A stretch of 64,000 nt of DNA, from contig CM055109.1 of NCBI GenBank assembly GCA_029204225.1, forward strand, positions 18,407,590 through 18,471,589. The letters are read 5' to 3'. The stretch is from Diphasiastrum complanatum (lineage: Eukaryota; Streptophyta; Lycopodiopsida; Lycopodiales; Lycopodiaceae). The notes beneath the pieces were generated by a model. The model did no database searches. It was not told the origin of the DNA and saw only the letters and a list, made by a program, of their open reading frames with translations. The position numbers and the translations under genes were made by a program. This document shows, piece after piece, positions 1 to 10,652 of this stretch. The stretch's first letter is position 1. Every line of letters begins with the position of its first letter.

Positions 1-840
1 GGGAAAAGTCATCAATAAAAGTCACAAAATCGATGCACTTTCCAATGGATTCGGTCCTCATTGGACCACAAACATCAGTATGAACCAAATCAAATTTATC
101 AAGAACCCTTATAGTTCAAACATAAGTAGGGTTTGGATCTTGAGAATGCTATGGAGTGAGGAAAATCTTCTACCATATTGAATGTCTTCAGCTTCTTCAA
201 ACTTGCAAAGTTGAGATGCCCAAACCTTGCGTGCCACAATTCAGCCAACTCCAATGATTGTGATGTAGAAACAACAAGACATATAGAGGGAATTTGTCGC
301 TCATAGGTATCCATAATGAATTAGCCAGCTTGCATTGTTCCCGAAATAATAATCAAGAGAGATCTTTTAGGATCCTTGACAAGACGCTTATCTTCTTTGA
401 ACTCAACAACTAGTCCTTGCTTCAACATAGTTGAAACCGAAAGAAGATTCTTCTTGATTCCCGGAACATAAAGCACATTCTTAATGTACTTTTCTTCACC
501 ATTAGGCAGAATGATGGCTACAATTCCAATTCCATGAACAGAATAAGATGCATTATCCGCACATTGTACCTTGCTTCCATTTTACACTTTAACTAATTTA
601 GTGAATGCTTCTTTGCGAGAAATCATATGACGAGTAGCACCACTATCAATCACCCATTCAATGGGCTGAAAATCAGCAACTTGCAAAACAGAACCTAAAT
701 TCCTCATAGATGTAGAAGTACTAGTAGAAGCAATATTAGACACAAAAGCATAGTCTTGGTTGAAGAGATCACCACTAGCTTCGTAGCAAGTGAAGCACTA
801 GTATCAATTCCTTTACTCGCCTCTTTTGCAAGCTTCTTCT
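1..840 (-). pseudogene. copia protease / GAG pre-integrase / integrase start, broken and cut by the window edge
   Basis: After the zinc knuckle the minus strand encodes a copia protease region: the DSGATRHM catalytic block near 650, then the LYVPGIKKNLLSVS segment near 470-430. The pre-integrase domain is in the open frame at 314-99 (LWHARFGHLNFASLKKL). The integrase core opens at about 110-1 (HTDVCGPM, then FVTFIDDFS). Stop codons and frame changes lie between blocks. The domain order and the DSGA variant of the protease are typical of plant copia elements. Confidence 0.8.
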
Positions 841-976
841 TACAATCCTTGATGAAGTGCCCGTACTTCTTGCAATAGTGGCACTTCCCTTTCTTCTTTT
901 GAGTGTTGACATTTTGATCTCCAATGGGCTTTTGCTCATCCTTGGAAGGAGGCTTCCCCTTTCCTTTTGACTTGCC

Positions 977-1640
977 TTAATCTTGTTGAGTGTCACCTAC
1001 AAAATTTTGCCTCGTTTGCTCCTCTTGAAGAAGTAGCCCAACAAGTTCATCAAAGGAGAGTTGTTGTCCCCTAAGAGAGATACTCAAAGATGAAACAAAT
1101 GGAAGATAAGAGGAAGGTAATGAGTTGAGAGTAATGGAAACAAATTGAGCATCCTCAATTATCTCATCAATATTGATAAGCTCCTCACGAAGATCCTTGA
1201 TCTTCGTCAAGTGATTGATCACTTGATCCCCTTCTTGCATCTTCAACAAAGAAAGTTGATTTCTGAGATACACTACTCTTGCTGGATTTTTGACTCTATA
1301 CATAGTATAGATTATATCCCACGCACTTTTAGATGTCTTACAAGACCTAATATGAGGTAAGATAGATCTTTTCACAGCAAGAGCAACCATAGAATGTACT
1401 TGTGCATCCCCTTCTATCCCACTTCTTTTGTTCTTCTGAAGATGGAGAAGATGATGTTGATGATGATGATCCACAAGGTGTAGGCGGTGCCAAAGACGGA
1501 GGCCTTTTCTCATCACCATTGACCAAATCCCACAACCCTTTCGCTATGAGAAGATAAGTTCATCATGTAACTCCACAAGGAGTAGTTTGTGCCATCCAAC
1601 CGATCTTCAATAAACAAAGAACCGATAGCTTCCGATTTCT
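977..1640 (-). pseudogene. copia gag polyprotein (UBN2-type gag), frame-broken
   Basis: Capsid-like protein of a copia element. The N-terminal gag signature (LDGTNYSLW followed by a Met-rich helix) reads at about 1605-1560. A frame change follows, and the UBN2/retrotran-gag core continues at 1519-977 with the family pattern of AWDIIY, then RLRNQL-like RNQLSLLKMQEG, then TLNSLPSSYLPFV. A single CCHC zinc knuckle (CHYCKKYGHFIKDC) follows at about 885-840 in another frame. At least two frameshifts separate the blocks, so no intact gag can be made. The family assignment is firm; the exact start is not. Confidence 0.8.
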
Positions 1641-1655
1641 TTAGCCATTACCTCC

Positions 1656-1892
1656 AACAAAATTTCAGCTTGTAGTACATAGGAAAGAGAGCCTTTCCAC
1701 AACCAAATCTACTCAAAAAATTTGCAGCAAACAAAGAGCTGAAAGTAGGATCACAAGATGTCTTTCAATCTACAACCAAAGTGCCCAAAAGATAATGGAT
1801 AGATGGCGGTCTTTCTGCACAAAAAAACCAGCTTCTTGAAAATTAAGTTTGCTTCAATTGAAGCCTCCACCGAAACCCAATTAAGAAGCCAA
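1656..1892. other. unassigned junction between copia and inverted gypsy element
   Basis: This short stretch matches neither neighbour recognisably. On the minus strand the gypsy integrase frame runs on into it but stops resembling integrase after the AYND residues near 1893, which marks a breakpoint. Confidence 0.4.
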
Positions 1893-2656
1893 TTATCATT
1901 GTACGCGAACTCCAATAGCGGTAAATGCTTTACCCAGTCTGTTTGCGTACTACTCACATATGCCCTAAGCATATCTTCCAAGATCTGATTCACTCGCTCT
2001 GTCTGACCATCCGTCTGAGGATGCTTAGAGCTACTCATCCGCAACTGTGTTCCGAGTTGGCGAACACCTCAATCCAAAAATTTCCCGTAAACTTGGGACA
2101 TAACGGAATTGAATCCATTCTGGGTCTTGGGTAGCCCAACAATAAAATCCATAGAGATGCTTTCCCAACTTCTTGTAGGTATCTCAAGTGGATGTGGCAA
2201 GCCCGGAGGACTTACTCTCTCAGCCTTGTTCACTTGACAAGCCGTGCAACGCTGGACGTACTCTCTTACATCCTGCTGCAATCGTGGCGAGAAATAATGC
2301 CTTCTTAAAAGCTCACTAGTCTTATCAATACCAAGGTGCCCTGCGCAGGGACTATCATGGCATTCATGAAGTATCTTACGACGAAGATCCTTCATGTCTG
2401 GCACGAAAACTCTTCCATTTCTCAATAACATACCATCCTTCACGGTGTATGTTAGATATATACTGGTGTGTGCCTCTACGGAAGTGACAGCCTCGACTGA
2501 CTCTCCCGTTTGGTTGACTACCTTGCGCGCTTTAGGCCACACACGCTGACAATGCGGGTCCTTTTCTTGAGCCTTCTTAATCTCCTCCATGAAACCACTG
2601 TCAACCACAGTAAAGCTCATCTGATGCAGTATACGAGATAGTGCATTAGCGACCAC
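1893..2656 (-). pseudogene. gypsy integrase, N-terminal zinc and core domains (copy 1), truncated
   Basis: The frame at 2656-2069 carries the HHCC zinc-binding module (HECHDSPCAGHLG, then CTACQVNK) and the first core block ([19 protein letters not shown]). A deletion then joins to the later core block [13 protein letters not shown] (frame ending at 1751). The match stops at AYND near 1893, so the C-terminal half of integrase and the chromodomain are gone. Confidence 0.8.
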
Positions 2657-2689
2657 ATTTTCCTTCCCTCTTCGGAAGCGAATTTAATT

Positions 2690-3664
2690 CCTGCATCAGC
2701 TCGGCCCACTGAGCTTTGGCGACCTTTCAAATCTGGCTGAGTGCAAAAATACTTTAAAGTATGATGATCTGTGTACACATAAAACTCGGCGCCATATAAA
2801 TAGTGTCTCCACACCTTGAGCGCATGTATAATCACATACAACACTTGCTCGTGTGTAGGATATCTCTGTTGAGCTGGTGTCAACTTCTTACTCTCAAAGG
2901 CAACTGGTCTACCCTCTTGGCTCAACACTGCACCTACGGCAATGCCACTTGCATTCGTCTCTAGGTCAAAAGGTTTCTGGGTATCCACAATCTTGAGGAA
3001 TGGAGCCGTGGCCACAGACTCCTTCAAGTTCTCAATTCTCAAAACGTTGCTGAGCTTCAGCTTCCCATCGAACCACAATGTTGTTTTTCCTTAACTGGTC
3101 CGTTAAAGGAGCAACTATCAAGGAATAATTCCTAACAAACCACCGGTAAAACTTACAAAAGCCTAAGAAAGATTGTAATTGGCATATATCGGCAGGCCTC
3201 GACCACTTCTTAACCACAACCACCTTGGCTGGGTCAACCGAAATACCCTCAACAGTCACTACGTGACCCTAATACTCGACACAAGTTTTACACAACTCTG
3301 TCTTCTGAGCATTGGCATACAAGACAGAAGCTTGTAACTTGCCAAATACGGTCTTGAGATGAACCTCATGCTCCTCAATCGCTTTACTAAAAACCAATAT
3401 ATCGTCAATAAAATTGACGACAAACTTGCCCATATAGTCTCGCAAGACATCGTTCATGAGCATCATGAACGTGGCTGGAGCATTGGTTACCCCAAATGGC
3501 ATAACCAAAAATTCATAATGACTGAAACGGGTTCGGAAGGCCCTCTTCTGGACGTCTTAATCTTGAATCCGTATTTGATGGTATCCACTTTTGAGATCTA
3601 TCTTACTGAAAATGGTTGCACCTTGCAAAGCATCCAGTAGATCATCAATCCTGGGCATCAGATA
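2690..3664 (-). pseudogene. gypsy reverse transcriptase and RNase H (copy 1), with deletion and frameshifts
   Basis: RT blocks appear in order on the minus strand: [14 protein letters not shown] near 3610-3570, VMPFGVTNAPATF in the frame ending at 3269, and the catalytic FIDDILVFS at about 3425-3400. The connection LGFCKFYRWFVRNYS falls at about 3165-3120. RNase H follows (ETNASGIAVGAVLSQEGRPV, then VYTDHHTLKYF) at about 2965-2745. At least three frame changes and the loss of the RT N-terminus inactivate it. This RT/RNase H block is exactly what the partner copy lacks. Confidence 0.82.
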
Positions 3665-4400
3665 TATGTGCTTTACAGGGATAAGGAGGCCTACATACCG
3701 GACTTACCCCTGGAACGAGCTCAATACGATGATCAACGTTCCGACTAGGCAGCAATCCCTCTGGCATATTACTAATTAGCACGTGTTTAAACTGAGTGCG
3801 GATGGACTTCTCCAACTCACTTGTTGGGTCACATCTAGGCTGTAATGAAAATGCATGTGCACTAGGGGATGCAAAAGTAAATGAAGCTTCTTGTGGTTTA
3901 TTAGTGAGTGTGCTTATCTGATTATTATCAACATAAGAATCAAAACTTGAATCAACATTCACATAACACAACCACAAATACTGAATCTCCATTCTCTTTA
4001 TTTGCATACAGGTAACGAGAGGACCCTCAACAAATGGTCTCTCCCCCTTTAAGACATGAGACATACCCTCATGCCCGAACTTATACACATGTGACTTAAA
4101 ATCTAAAGCGGGCTGCTTACTTGCATGCCACCGCTTACCAAGTACAATATCGAACTTAGCTAGTTTAGTGATTTCAAAATCTAACTTCTCGGTATACGTC
4201 TGAATAGACAAAGACGCCCGAGAGATTCTTTCATCCCAAACCTTTGTTCCCTTACCATCTAGCATCTCAACAGTATACCGGTAATCAGATGGAACAGTAG
4301 CCAAGCGAAACTCCCTCACCACGCGAGAATTGATAATATTATGCGAGGAACCGGTGTCAAACAAGATGAGCACGTCATGACCTTCCAGCTTTCCCCTCAT
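3645..4400 (-). pseudogene. gypsy aspartic protease plus linker (copy 1)
   Basis: A 251-codon open frame holds the retroviral-type protease with the catalytic LFDTGSSHNII block near residues 12-22, followed by the flap region and ILGK-like VLGKRWHA. The frame then crosses the linker to the start of RT ([11 protein letters not shown]), where about 100 residues of the RT fingers have been deleted and the frame shifts. In the parent element this would be part of a Gag-Pol polyprotein. Confidence 0.82.
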
Positions 4401-4547
4401 GCGTGTCCACTATCTGGAAACTGATAAGCTTCCCGCGCCTTGGTGGACAAATAACAAACTGGTGTCTGGAACAAGCTTCCGCACCGAAATAGTCATGACA
4501 CGACGAGTGTCCCCATCATCACTTACCAACAAGTCATCCGAAATTTC

Positions 4548-5630
4548 CTAATCCTTGCCCTCATCTTGACGTTGCATAGTATGGAGCTTCTTGCCCATTC
4601 GTCGAGGACAATCTTTGAAAAGATGCTTGCCAAGATAGAAAAAGCATAATTCGTCTTCCTTGGCCTTTTCCTTTTGCTCAGGACTAAGGGGAGGCTTGTC
4701 GTAAGCACGACGAGCCATAGGAGATCCCGCCTTGCGCTTCAAAGTCTGCTGCATCTGGATAGAATCCTTCTGCGAAAAGCCTTTCTGACCAACTTGGCCA
4801 GACTTTCGCGAACCCTTCCTCTGAGGCCAGCTTGGCGCTCCAGATTCAGCCTTGGTGCGCACATTACAGCAATTGCCTCTTCTAAGGTCTTGCACCCTTC
4901 ATTAAGCACTGAAGGCCTCAACTCTTCACGAAGGCCAAATATGAACTCGTGGACTACTAGCCACTCCGGAATCTCTTCTGGAATCTTGATAAGCGTCTCA
5001 CGATACCTATCAACATATTCTTGCACCATGTATTGCCTCTGATGATGCAAAAGCCAAGCATCCGTCGCACACACATGCTCATGTGGAGGAATAAAATGAG
5101 CTCTGAAAGCTCGCTTAAACTCAAGCCAAGTGGATGGAGCCTGATTAGACTTCAACAATTTACGCCACCACCTGTCAGCAAAATCAGTGAAATGGTAAGC
5201 AGCTTTGTGGACCCGCCAACCCTCATCAGTTGGGGACCACTTCAAATCAAAAATACTCTTCCCACTTATGCAATCACTGATCTCCGATATCAGTATTGTG
5301 TTGGGGAGTGATTCCTGCGAAACGGGTAGGTTTAATATCTCTATCTTCTGGATAGGGTGGAGGTAAGACAGGACGAACAGCAAAAGACGGATAAGGCGGT
5401 GCATACTGGGAAGAAGACGCATAACCACCAGCTACCATCATTGCTCGCATCTCTGCGACGATCTTTTCCACACTATCCATGCGAGCTTGCACAAAAGGGG
5501 AAGTACCAGCAGGCGAACGAGCAGCCACTGTAGGCGGATTATGGGTAGGACTAAGCACACGGCTGGGTGGTGGTGATGGAAGAGCAACGGGTGGACTGAG
5601 CGGAATATCGACTCTATCATCTTCCGTTAT
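4548..5630 (-). pseudogene. gypsy gag (copy 1), frame-broken
   Basis: The gag starts near 5630 (the open frame extends upstream to 5726) with a proline-rich N-terminus, then the retrotransposon-gag core (WWRKLLKSNQAPSTWLEFKR, then FGLREELRP) in the frame at 5428-4739. It continues in the frame at 4895-4548, ending in a basic zinc-knuckle region. The knuckle reads CFFYLGKHLFKDC: the second cysteine is tyrosine here, whereas copy 2 keeps CFFCLGKH. That is a G-to-A type change that should abolish zinc binding. Two frame changes make it non-functional. It still contains the central gag segment deleted from copy 2. Confidence 0.82.
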
Positions 5631-6104
5631 GAAACAAAAACAGAGATAGCACGAAATCAAGCTAGAAATTGCACTTATTGAAACACACTCAGGAAAGGGA
5701 AATGTGGAAATTTTCAGCTTATTCACAGTTTAGAACTGAAAGAGAAAAAGGCAACTGGAAAGTAATAAAACGCTAGGGAAAACACAAAGCCAAGGACAGG
5801 TAGTACTTCCCTTGCGTCCTACGCTGGTACAAAAGTCGGTAAAAAACTGTTTTTTGGGCACCAAATTGGCTTGAAAGTCGAAAAAAACAAGAAAAAAGCG
5901 GGCTGTTTGACGTCGAATTTCTTCTAAACGGCAAAAGCTTTTCACGAACCGTCAATTGGCAGTAGGTCGCCCTCCTACTAGGCCCAATCTGCACCCTTAA
6001 CAACAGAAACCGGAGAAAAATCGGAGAAATTATGCCCAATCCAAAAATCTGGCCTGTTTTTTGCTTGAAAACCGACTTTTTGTTGAAACAAAGCCATGAG
6101 GCAT

Positions 6105-6125
6105 CTCGCATAATATTATCAATTC
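6105..6125 (+). other. 21-base filler copied from the protease region
   Basis: These 21 bases are identical to 8359-8379, which lie in the protease coding region of copy 2 in the same orientation. They sit exactly between the end of copy 1's inverted leader (about 6100) and the start of copy 2's LTR (6127). Templated filler of this kind points to template switching or synthesis-dependent end joining when the inverted pair formed. Confidence 0.75.
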
Positions 6126-6126
6126 A

Positions 6127-6595
6127 TCCAGTTACGACTCTATCATGACCTCGGCATGGTCGGTTACCAAAGGGCCTGAGGCCTACTGTTGGCAAGGGTC
6201 GGTGACCAACGAGGACATCTGTCACAAGTTGGGACTAGTGCGTCACGAGCAATGACCCGGTGTGGCCGCCTGACAAGCTGTCAGAGACGCGGTGTGTCTT
6301 GACCGTCGTGACCCTAGCCGTCAGTGACGAGATGCTAGCCGGCAAGTAGTCGGGGTGACCAAGAGGGTCACAGGTCTTTGGCGGGGCACGGGGGTGGTAC
6401 CCTATGAGTCACTCAGTATTCACAGGTCACAGGGCCAAGCATGCCAAGTGGACTGATCACCCACAAGTGGATGCCATGTGCCAGTTGACGGGAATAGCAG
6501 GTAGAAGGACTCGAGGAGGGGCGCCTATGGTTGGGAGGTTCATTCTACACACCGGCTTCTAGGATTCACGAGCTTGGAGAGACTGGCTTGTGACA
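6127..6595 (+). repeat. 5' LTR of chromovirus copy 2 (first ~8 bases missing)
   Basis: This is a direct repeat of 10174-10652 with scattered, mostly transition-type, substitutions. It ends in CA at 6594-6595. The first eight bases of the LTR (TGTTAGAG in the 3' copy) are missing, replaced by the filler junction with copy 1. Confidence 0.9.
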
Positions 6596-6597
6596 AT

Positions 6598-6609
6598 TGG
6601 TATCAGAGC
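6598..6609 (+). promoter_or_regulatory. primer-binding site, initiator tRNA-Met
   Basis: TGGTATCAGAGC lies two bases after the LTR end. It is the standard plant retrotransposon complement to the 3' end of initiator methionine tRNA and would prime minus-strand DNA synthesis. Confidence 0.9.
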
Positions 6610-7322
6610 CTCGTTCTAGAGAGAGAAACGTCCGTTCTAGAGAGAGAAAGTGAGAAAAAACTTGGTTTTTTCACCATAACTTGGTCTATAGTGCTCAGAT
6701 TTGAGGGAGATCTGTCTCAGATCATTTCTAGTGGGCAGTCGCTGTAGATCAGCAGGGATTCACGCCGCCAATCTCAGATTTCAGAGAGTTTCAAAGTTTT
6801 GGAGGGCCAGCGCATTTTCTCTGAAGGTCTTTCGCTCATAACTCTCCGGAACCTTCTCAGATCCAGATCAGATTTTGGGAGCATGTTCCTAGCATCCATA
6901 GCGATCCTATAGAGCCATCATATGCTAGTTTTGGAGCAGATTTGCCTCTGTTTCAACAAAAAGTCGGTTTTCAAGCAAAAAACAGGCCAGATTTTTGGAT
7001 TGGGCGTAACTTCTCCGATTTTTCTCCAATTTCTGCCGTTAAAGGTGCAGATTGGGCCTAGTAGGAGGGCGACCTACTGCCAATTGACGGTTCGTGAAAA
7101 GCTTTTGCCGTTTGGAAGAAATTCGACGTCAAACAGCCCACTTTTTTCTTGTTTTGTTTCGACTTTCAAGCCGATTTGGTGCTATTACTTTCCAATTGCC
7201 TTTTTCTCTTTCAGTTCTAAACTGTGAATAAGCTGAATATTTCCACATTTCCCTTTCCTGAGTGTGTTTCAGTAAGCGGAATTTCTAGCTTGATTTCGTG
7301 CTATCTCTGTTTTTGTTTCATA

Positions 7323-8158
7323 ATGGAAGATGATGGAGTTGATATTCCGCTCAGTCCACCCGTTACTCTTCCATCACCACCACCCAACCCTGTGCTTAGT
7401 CCTGCCCATAATCTGCCTACAGTGGCTGCTCGTTCGCCTGCTGGTACTTCCCCTTCTGTGCAAGCTCGCATGGATAGTGTGGAAAAGACCGTCGCAGAGA
7501 TGCGAGCAATGATGGTAGCTGGTGGTTATGTGTCTTCTTCCCAGTATGCTCCGCCTTATCCGTCTTCTCCATCCACCTGGCTTGAGTTTAAGCGAGCTTT
7601 CAGAGCTCAGTTTATTCCTCCACTTGAGCATGTGCGTGCGACGAATGCTTGGCTTTTGCATCGTCAGAGGCAGTACATGGTGCAGGAATATGCTGATAGG
7701 TATCGTGAGACGCTTATCAAGATTCCAGAAGAGATTCCGGAGTGGCTAGTAGTCCACGAGTTCATATTTGGCCTTCGTGAAGAGTTGAGGCCTTCAGTGC
7801 TTAATGAAGGGTGCAAGACCTTAGAAGAGGCAATTGCTGTAATGTGCGCACCAAGGCTGAATCTGGAGCGCCAAGCTGGCCTCAGAGGAAGGGTTCGCGA
7901 AAGTCTGGCCAAGTTGGTCAGAAAGGCTTTTCGCAGAAGGATCCTATCCAGATGCAGCAGACTTTGAAGCGCAAGGCAGGATCTCCTATGGCTCGTCGTG
8001 CTTACGACAAGCCTCCCCTTAGTCCTGAGCAAAAGGAAAAGGCCAAGAAAGACGAATTATGCTTTTTCTGTCTTGGCAAGCATCTTTTCAAAGATTGTCC
8101 TCGACGAATGGGCAAGAAGCTCCATACTATGCAACGTCAAGATGAGGGCAAGGATTAG
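7323..8158 (+). pseudogene. gypsy gag (copy 2), internal deletion and frameshift
   Basis: The start MEDDGVDIPLSPP at 7323 is the likely gag start; the open frame extends upstream to 7224. The proline-rich N-terminus is followed by a deletion joining PPYPSS directly to PSTWLEFKR, which removes the beginning of the gag core. The rest (FGLREELRP and the basic region) stays in frame to 7967. The zinc knuckle CFFCLGKHLFKDC is intact but lies in the next frame (7811-8158). This copy keeps the knuckle cysteine that copy 1 has lost. Confidence 0.82.
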
Positions 8159-8305
8159 GAAATTTCGGATGACTTGTTGGTAAGTGATGATGAGGACACT
8201 CGTCGTGTCATGACTATTTCGGTGCGGAAGCTTGTTCCAGACACCAGTTTGTTATTTGTCCACCAAGGCGCGGGAAGCTTATCAGTTTCCAGATAGTGGA
8301 CACGC

Positions 8306-9060
8306 ATGAGGGGAAAGCTGGAAGGTCATGACGTGCTCATCTTGTTTGACACCGGTTCCTCGCATAATATTATCAATTCTCGCGTGGTGAGGGAGTTTCG
8401 CTTGGCTACTGTTCCATCTGATTACCGGTATACTGTTGAGATGCCAGATGGTAAGGGAACAGAGGTTTGGGATGAAAGAATCTCTCGAGCGTCTTTGTCT
8501 ATTCAGACGTATACCGAGAAGTTAGATTTTGAAATCACTAAACTACCTAAGTTTGATATTGTACTTGGTAAGCGGTAGCATGCAAGTAAGCAGCCCGCTA
8601 TAGATTTTAAGTCACATGTGTATAAGTTCGGGCATGAGGGTATGTCTCATGTCTTAAAGGGGGAGAGACCATTTGTTGAGGGTCCTCTCGTTACCTGTAT
8701 GCAAATAAAGAGAATGGAGATTCAGTATTTGTGGTTGTGTTATGTGAATGTTGATTCAAGTTTTGATTCTTATGTTGATAATAATCAAATAAGCACACTC
8801 ACTAATAAACCACAAGAAGCTTCATTTACTTTTGCATCCCCTAGTGCACATGCATTTTCATTACAGCCTAGATGTGACCCAACAAGTGAGTTGGAGAAGT
8901 CCATCCGCACTCAGTTTAAACACGTGCTAATTAGTAATATGCCAAAGGGATTGCCGCCTAGTCGGATCGTTGATCATCGTATTGAGCTCGTTCTAGGGGT
9001 AAGTCCGGTATGTAGGCCTCCTTATAGGATGAGCCTCAAAGAGGAAGAGGAAGTCAGAAA
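8306..9060 (+). pseudogene. gypsy protease and linker (copy 2), one internal stop
   Basis: The protease catalytic block LFDTGSSHNII is intact near residues 12-22. A Trp-to-stop change (TAG where copy 1 has TGG) ends the frame at 8578. The downstream linker resumes at 8618 in the same frame and runs to [19 protein letters not shown], the first residues of RT, before the large RT/RNase H deletion. Confidence 0.82.
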
Positions 9061-9078
9061 GATGTTGGAGGAGTATCC

Positions 9079-10140
9079 ACTTGAGATACCTACAGGAAGG
9101 TGGGAAAGCACTTCTATGGATTTTATTGTTGGGCTACCCAAGACCCAGAATGGATTCAATTCCGTTATGGTAGTGGTAGACAGGTTTTCCAAAATGGCTC
9201 ATTTCATTGCAACGACCAAGAAGGTCACAGCTCCGCAAGTGCTGAGTTGTTTATTCAGAATATTGTCAGGTTACATGGTCTTCCGAAGTCCATTGTTTCT
9301 GACAAAGATCCCAAGTTTACGGGAAATTTCTGGATTGAGGTGTTCGCCAAGCTAGGAACACAGTTGCGGATGAGTAGCTCTGAGCATCCTCAGACGGATG
9401 GTCAGACAGAGCGAGTGAATCAGATCTTGGAAGATATGCTTAGGGCATATGTGAGTAGTACGCAAACAGATTGGGTAAAGCATTTACCACTATTGGAGTT
9501 CGCATACAATTAAGAGACATGCGTCCACTAGATTGAGTCCATTTGAGCTCAATTATGGCGTCAAACCATTGATACCTGCAATCATAGGGATTCCGCATAG
9601 GGTACCGAGTGTTGTAGGGTTTTTGGCTCAGATGCAGCAAAAGCTAGAGCTGGCACGAGATAACTTGTCCAAAGTTGTAGCTAGGGCAGAGAGTTATGCT
9701 CGTGAGAACCGTACCTATCGGGAATTTGAGAATGGAGATTGGGTGTATTTACTAGTCCCTTTGAAGTCGAAGGTGCTACGCACTGGAAAGTGCACCAAGT
9801 TATCTCCTAGGTATTGTGGACCATGGTTGATTATTAAGAAGGTGAGCCAAGTAGCTTATAAGCTACAGCTACTTGTAGGATGCAAGGTGCATCCAGTATT
9901 CCATGTTAGCAAACTGAAGAAATGTTTGCACGATGGCGATAGCCTGGTGGAAGGTCTAGTGTCTCTTGAAGAGAAAGACACAACAGGTTATGGGCCAGAA
10001 AGAATCCTAAATCGAAGGGAGCGACGGTTGCGGAATCATCTCCTTCAAGAGTATCTAGTAACCTGGAGGAGGGTCCATTGTCAGATGCTACCTGGGAGAC
10101 GCGCCAGGCGTTGCAGAAGTCTTACCAGGAGTTTGTCATC
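9079..10140 (+). pseudogene. gypsy integrase core and chromodomain-like C-terminus (copy 2)
   Basis: The core starts at [14 protein letters not shown] and runs through [13 protein letters not shown] and [13 protein letters not shown] with frame changes at about 9260-9340 and 9510. The frame from 9533 holds the integrase C-terminus ([34 protein letters not shown]). It ends with PERILNRRERRLRNHLLQEY and YLVTWRR, the start of a chromodomain as in plant chromoviruses, which direct insertion into heterochromatin. The HHCC module is absent because of the upstream deletion. Confidence 0.82.
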
Positions 10141-10157
10141 GATGACCGATGACTTGC

Positions 10158-10173
10158 CAGAGGAGGGAAGGAT
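10158..10173 (+). promoter_or_regulatory. polypurine tract
   Basis: A purine run (AGAGGAGGGAAGGA) directly precedes the TGTTAG start of the 3' LTR. This is the expected plus-strand primer site. Confidence 0.8.
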
Positions 10174-10652
10174 TGTTAGAGTCCAGTTACGACTCTATCA
10201 TGACCTCGGCACGGCCAGTTACCAAAAAGCCCGCGACCTAGTGTTGGCAAGGGTCGGTGACCGACGAGGACATTTGTTCCAAGTTGGGACCGGTGTGTCA
10301 CGAGCAGTGACCTGGTGTGGCCGCCTGTTAAGCAGTCAGAGACAGCGGTGTGTCTTGACCGTCGGGACCATAGCCGTCAATGACGAGATGCCAGCCGGCA
10401 AGTAGTCGGGGTGACCAAGAGGGTCACAAGTCTTTGGCGGGGCACGGGGGTGGTACCCTATAAGTCACTCAGTATTCACAGGACACAGGGCCAGGCATGC
10501 CAAGTGGACTGATCACCCACAGGTGGATGCCATGTGCCAGTTGACGAGAATAGCAGGTAGAAGGACTCAAGGAGGGGGTGCCTATGGTTGGGAGGTTCAT
10601 TATACACACCGGCTTCTAGGATTCACGAGCTTGGAGAGACTGGCTTGTGACA
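10174..10652 (+). repeat. 3' LTR of chromovirus copy 2 (479 bp, TG...CA)
   Basis: It starts TGTTAGAG, ends TTGTGACA, and repeats 6127-6595. Open frames inside it are incidental. Confidence 0.9.

Larger units (their letters stand above)
1..1655 (-). mobile_element. Ty1/copia retrotransposon fragment, 5' half (gag to integrase start)
   Basis: Read on the minus strand, this runs in canonical copia order: gag, zinc knuckle, aspartic protease, GAG pre-integrase and the start of the integrase core. It leaves the window at base 1, so the rest of integrase, RT, RNase H and any 3' LTR lie outside. No LTR or primer-binding site is visible at its upstream end near 1.65 kb, where a short unassigned stretch separates it from an inverted gypsy element. 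Several frame breaks show it is inactive. Confidence 0.85.
1893..6100 (-). mobile_element. Ty3/gypsy chromovirus copy 1, inverted, no LTRs (left arm of a large inverted repeat)
   Basis: On the minus strand this copy holds 5' leader, gag, protease, RT, RNase H and most of the integrase core. It has no LTR at either side and no integrase C-terminus. It is nearly identical to the plus-strand copy at 6.1-10.65 kb over all shared parts: protease residues differ at about 5 of 100. The two copies keep different segments. This one retains RT and RNase H but has lost the chromodomain end; the other retains LTRs and chromodomain but lacks RT and RNase H. Confidence 0.88.
6127..10652 (+). mobile_element. 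Ty3/gypsy chromovirus copy 2 with both LTRs, internally deleted
   Basis: The element has a 5' LTR (6127-6595), an initiator-Met tRNA primer-binding site (6598), leader, gag, protease, integrase with a chromodomain-like tail, a polypurine tract and a 3' LTR (10174-10652). Two large internal deletions are visible against copy 1: about 75 residues of gag (join near 7568), and the whole RT, RNase H and integrase N-terminus (join near 9078). It is therefore non-autonomous. Its 3' LTR is followed directly by LINE reverse-transcriptase sequence, so it probably inserted into that LINE. Confidence 0.9.
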
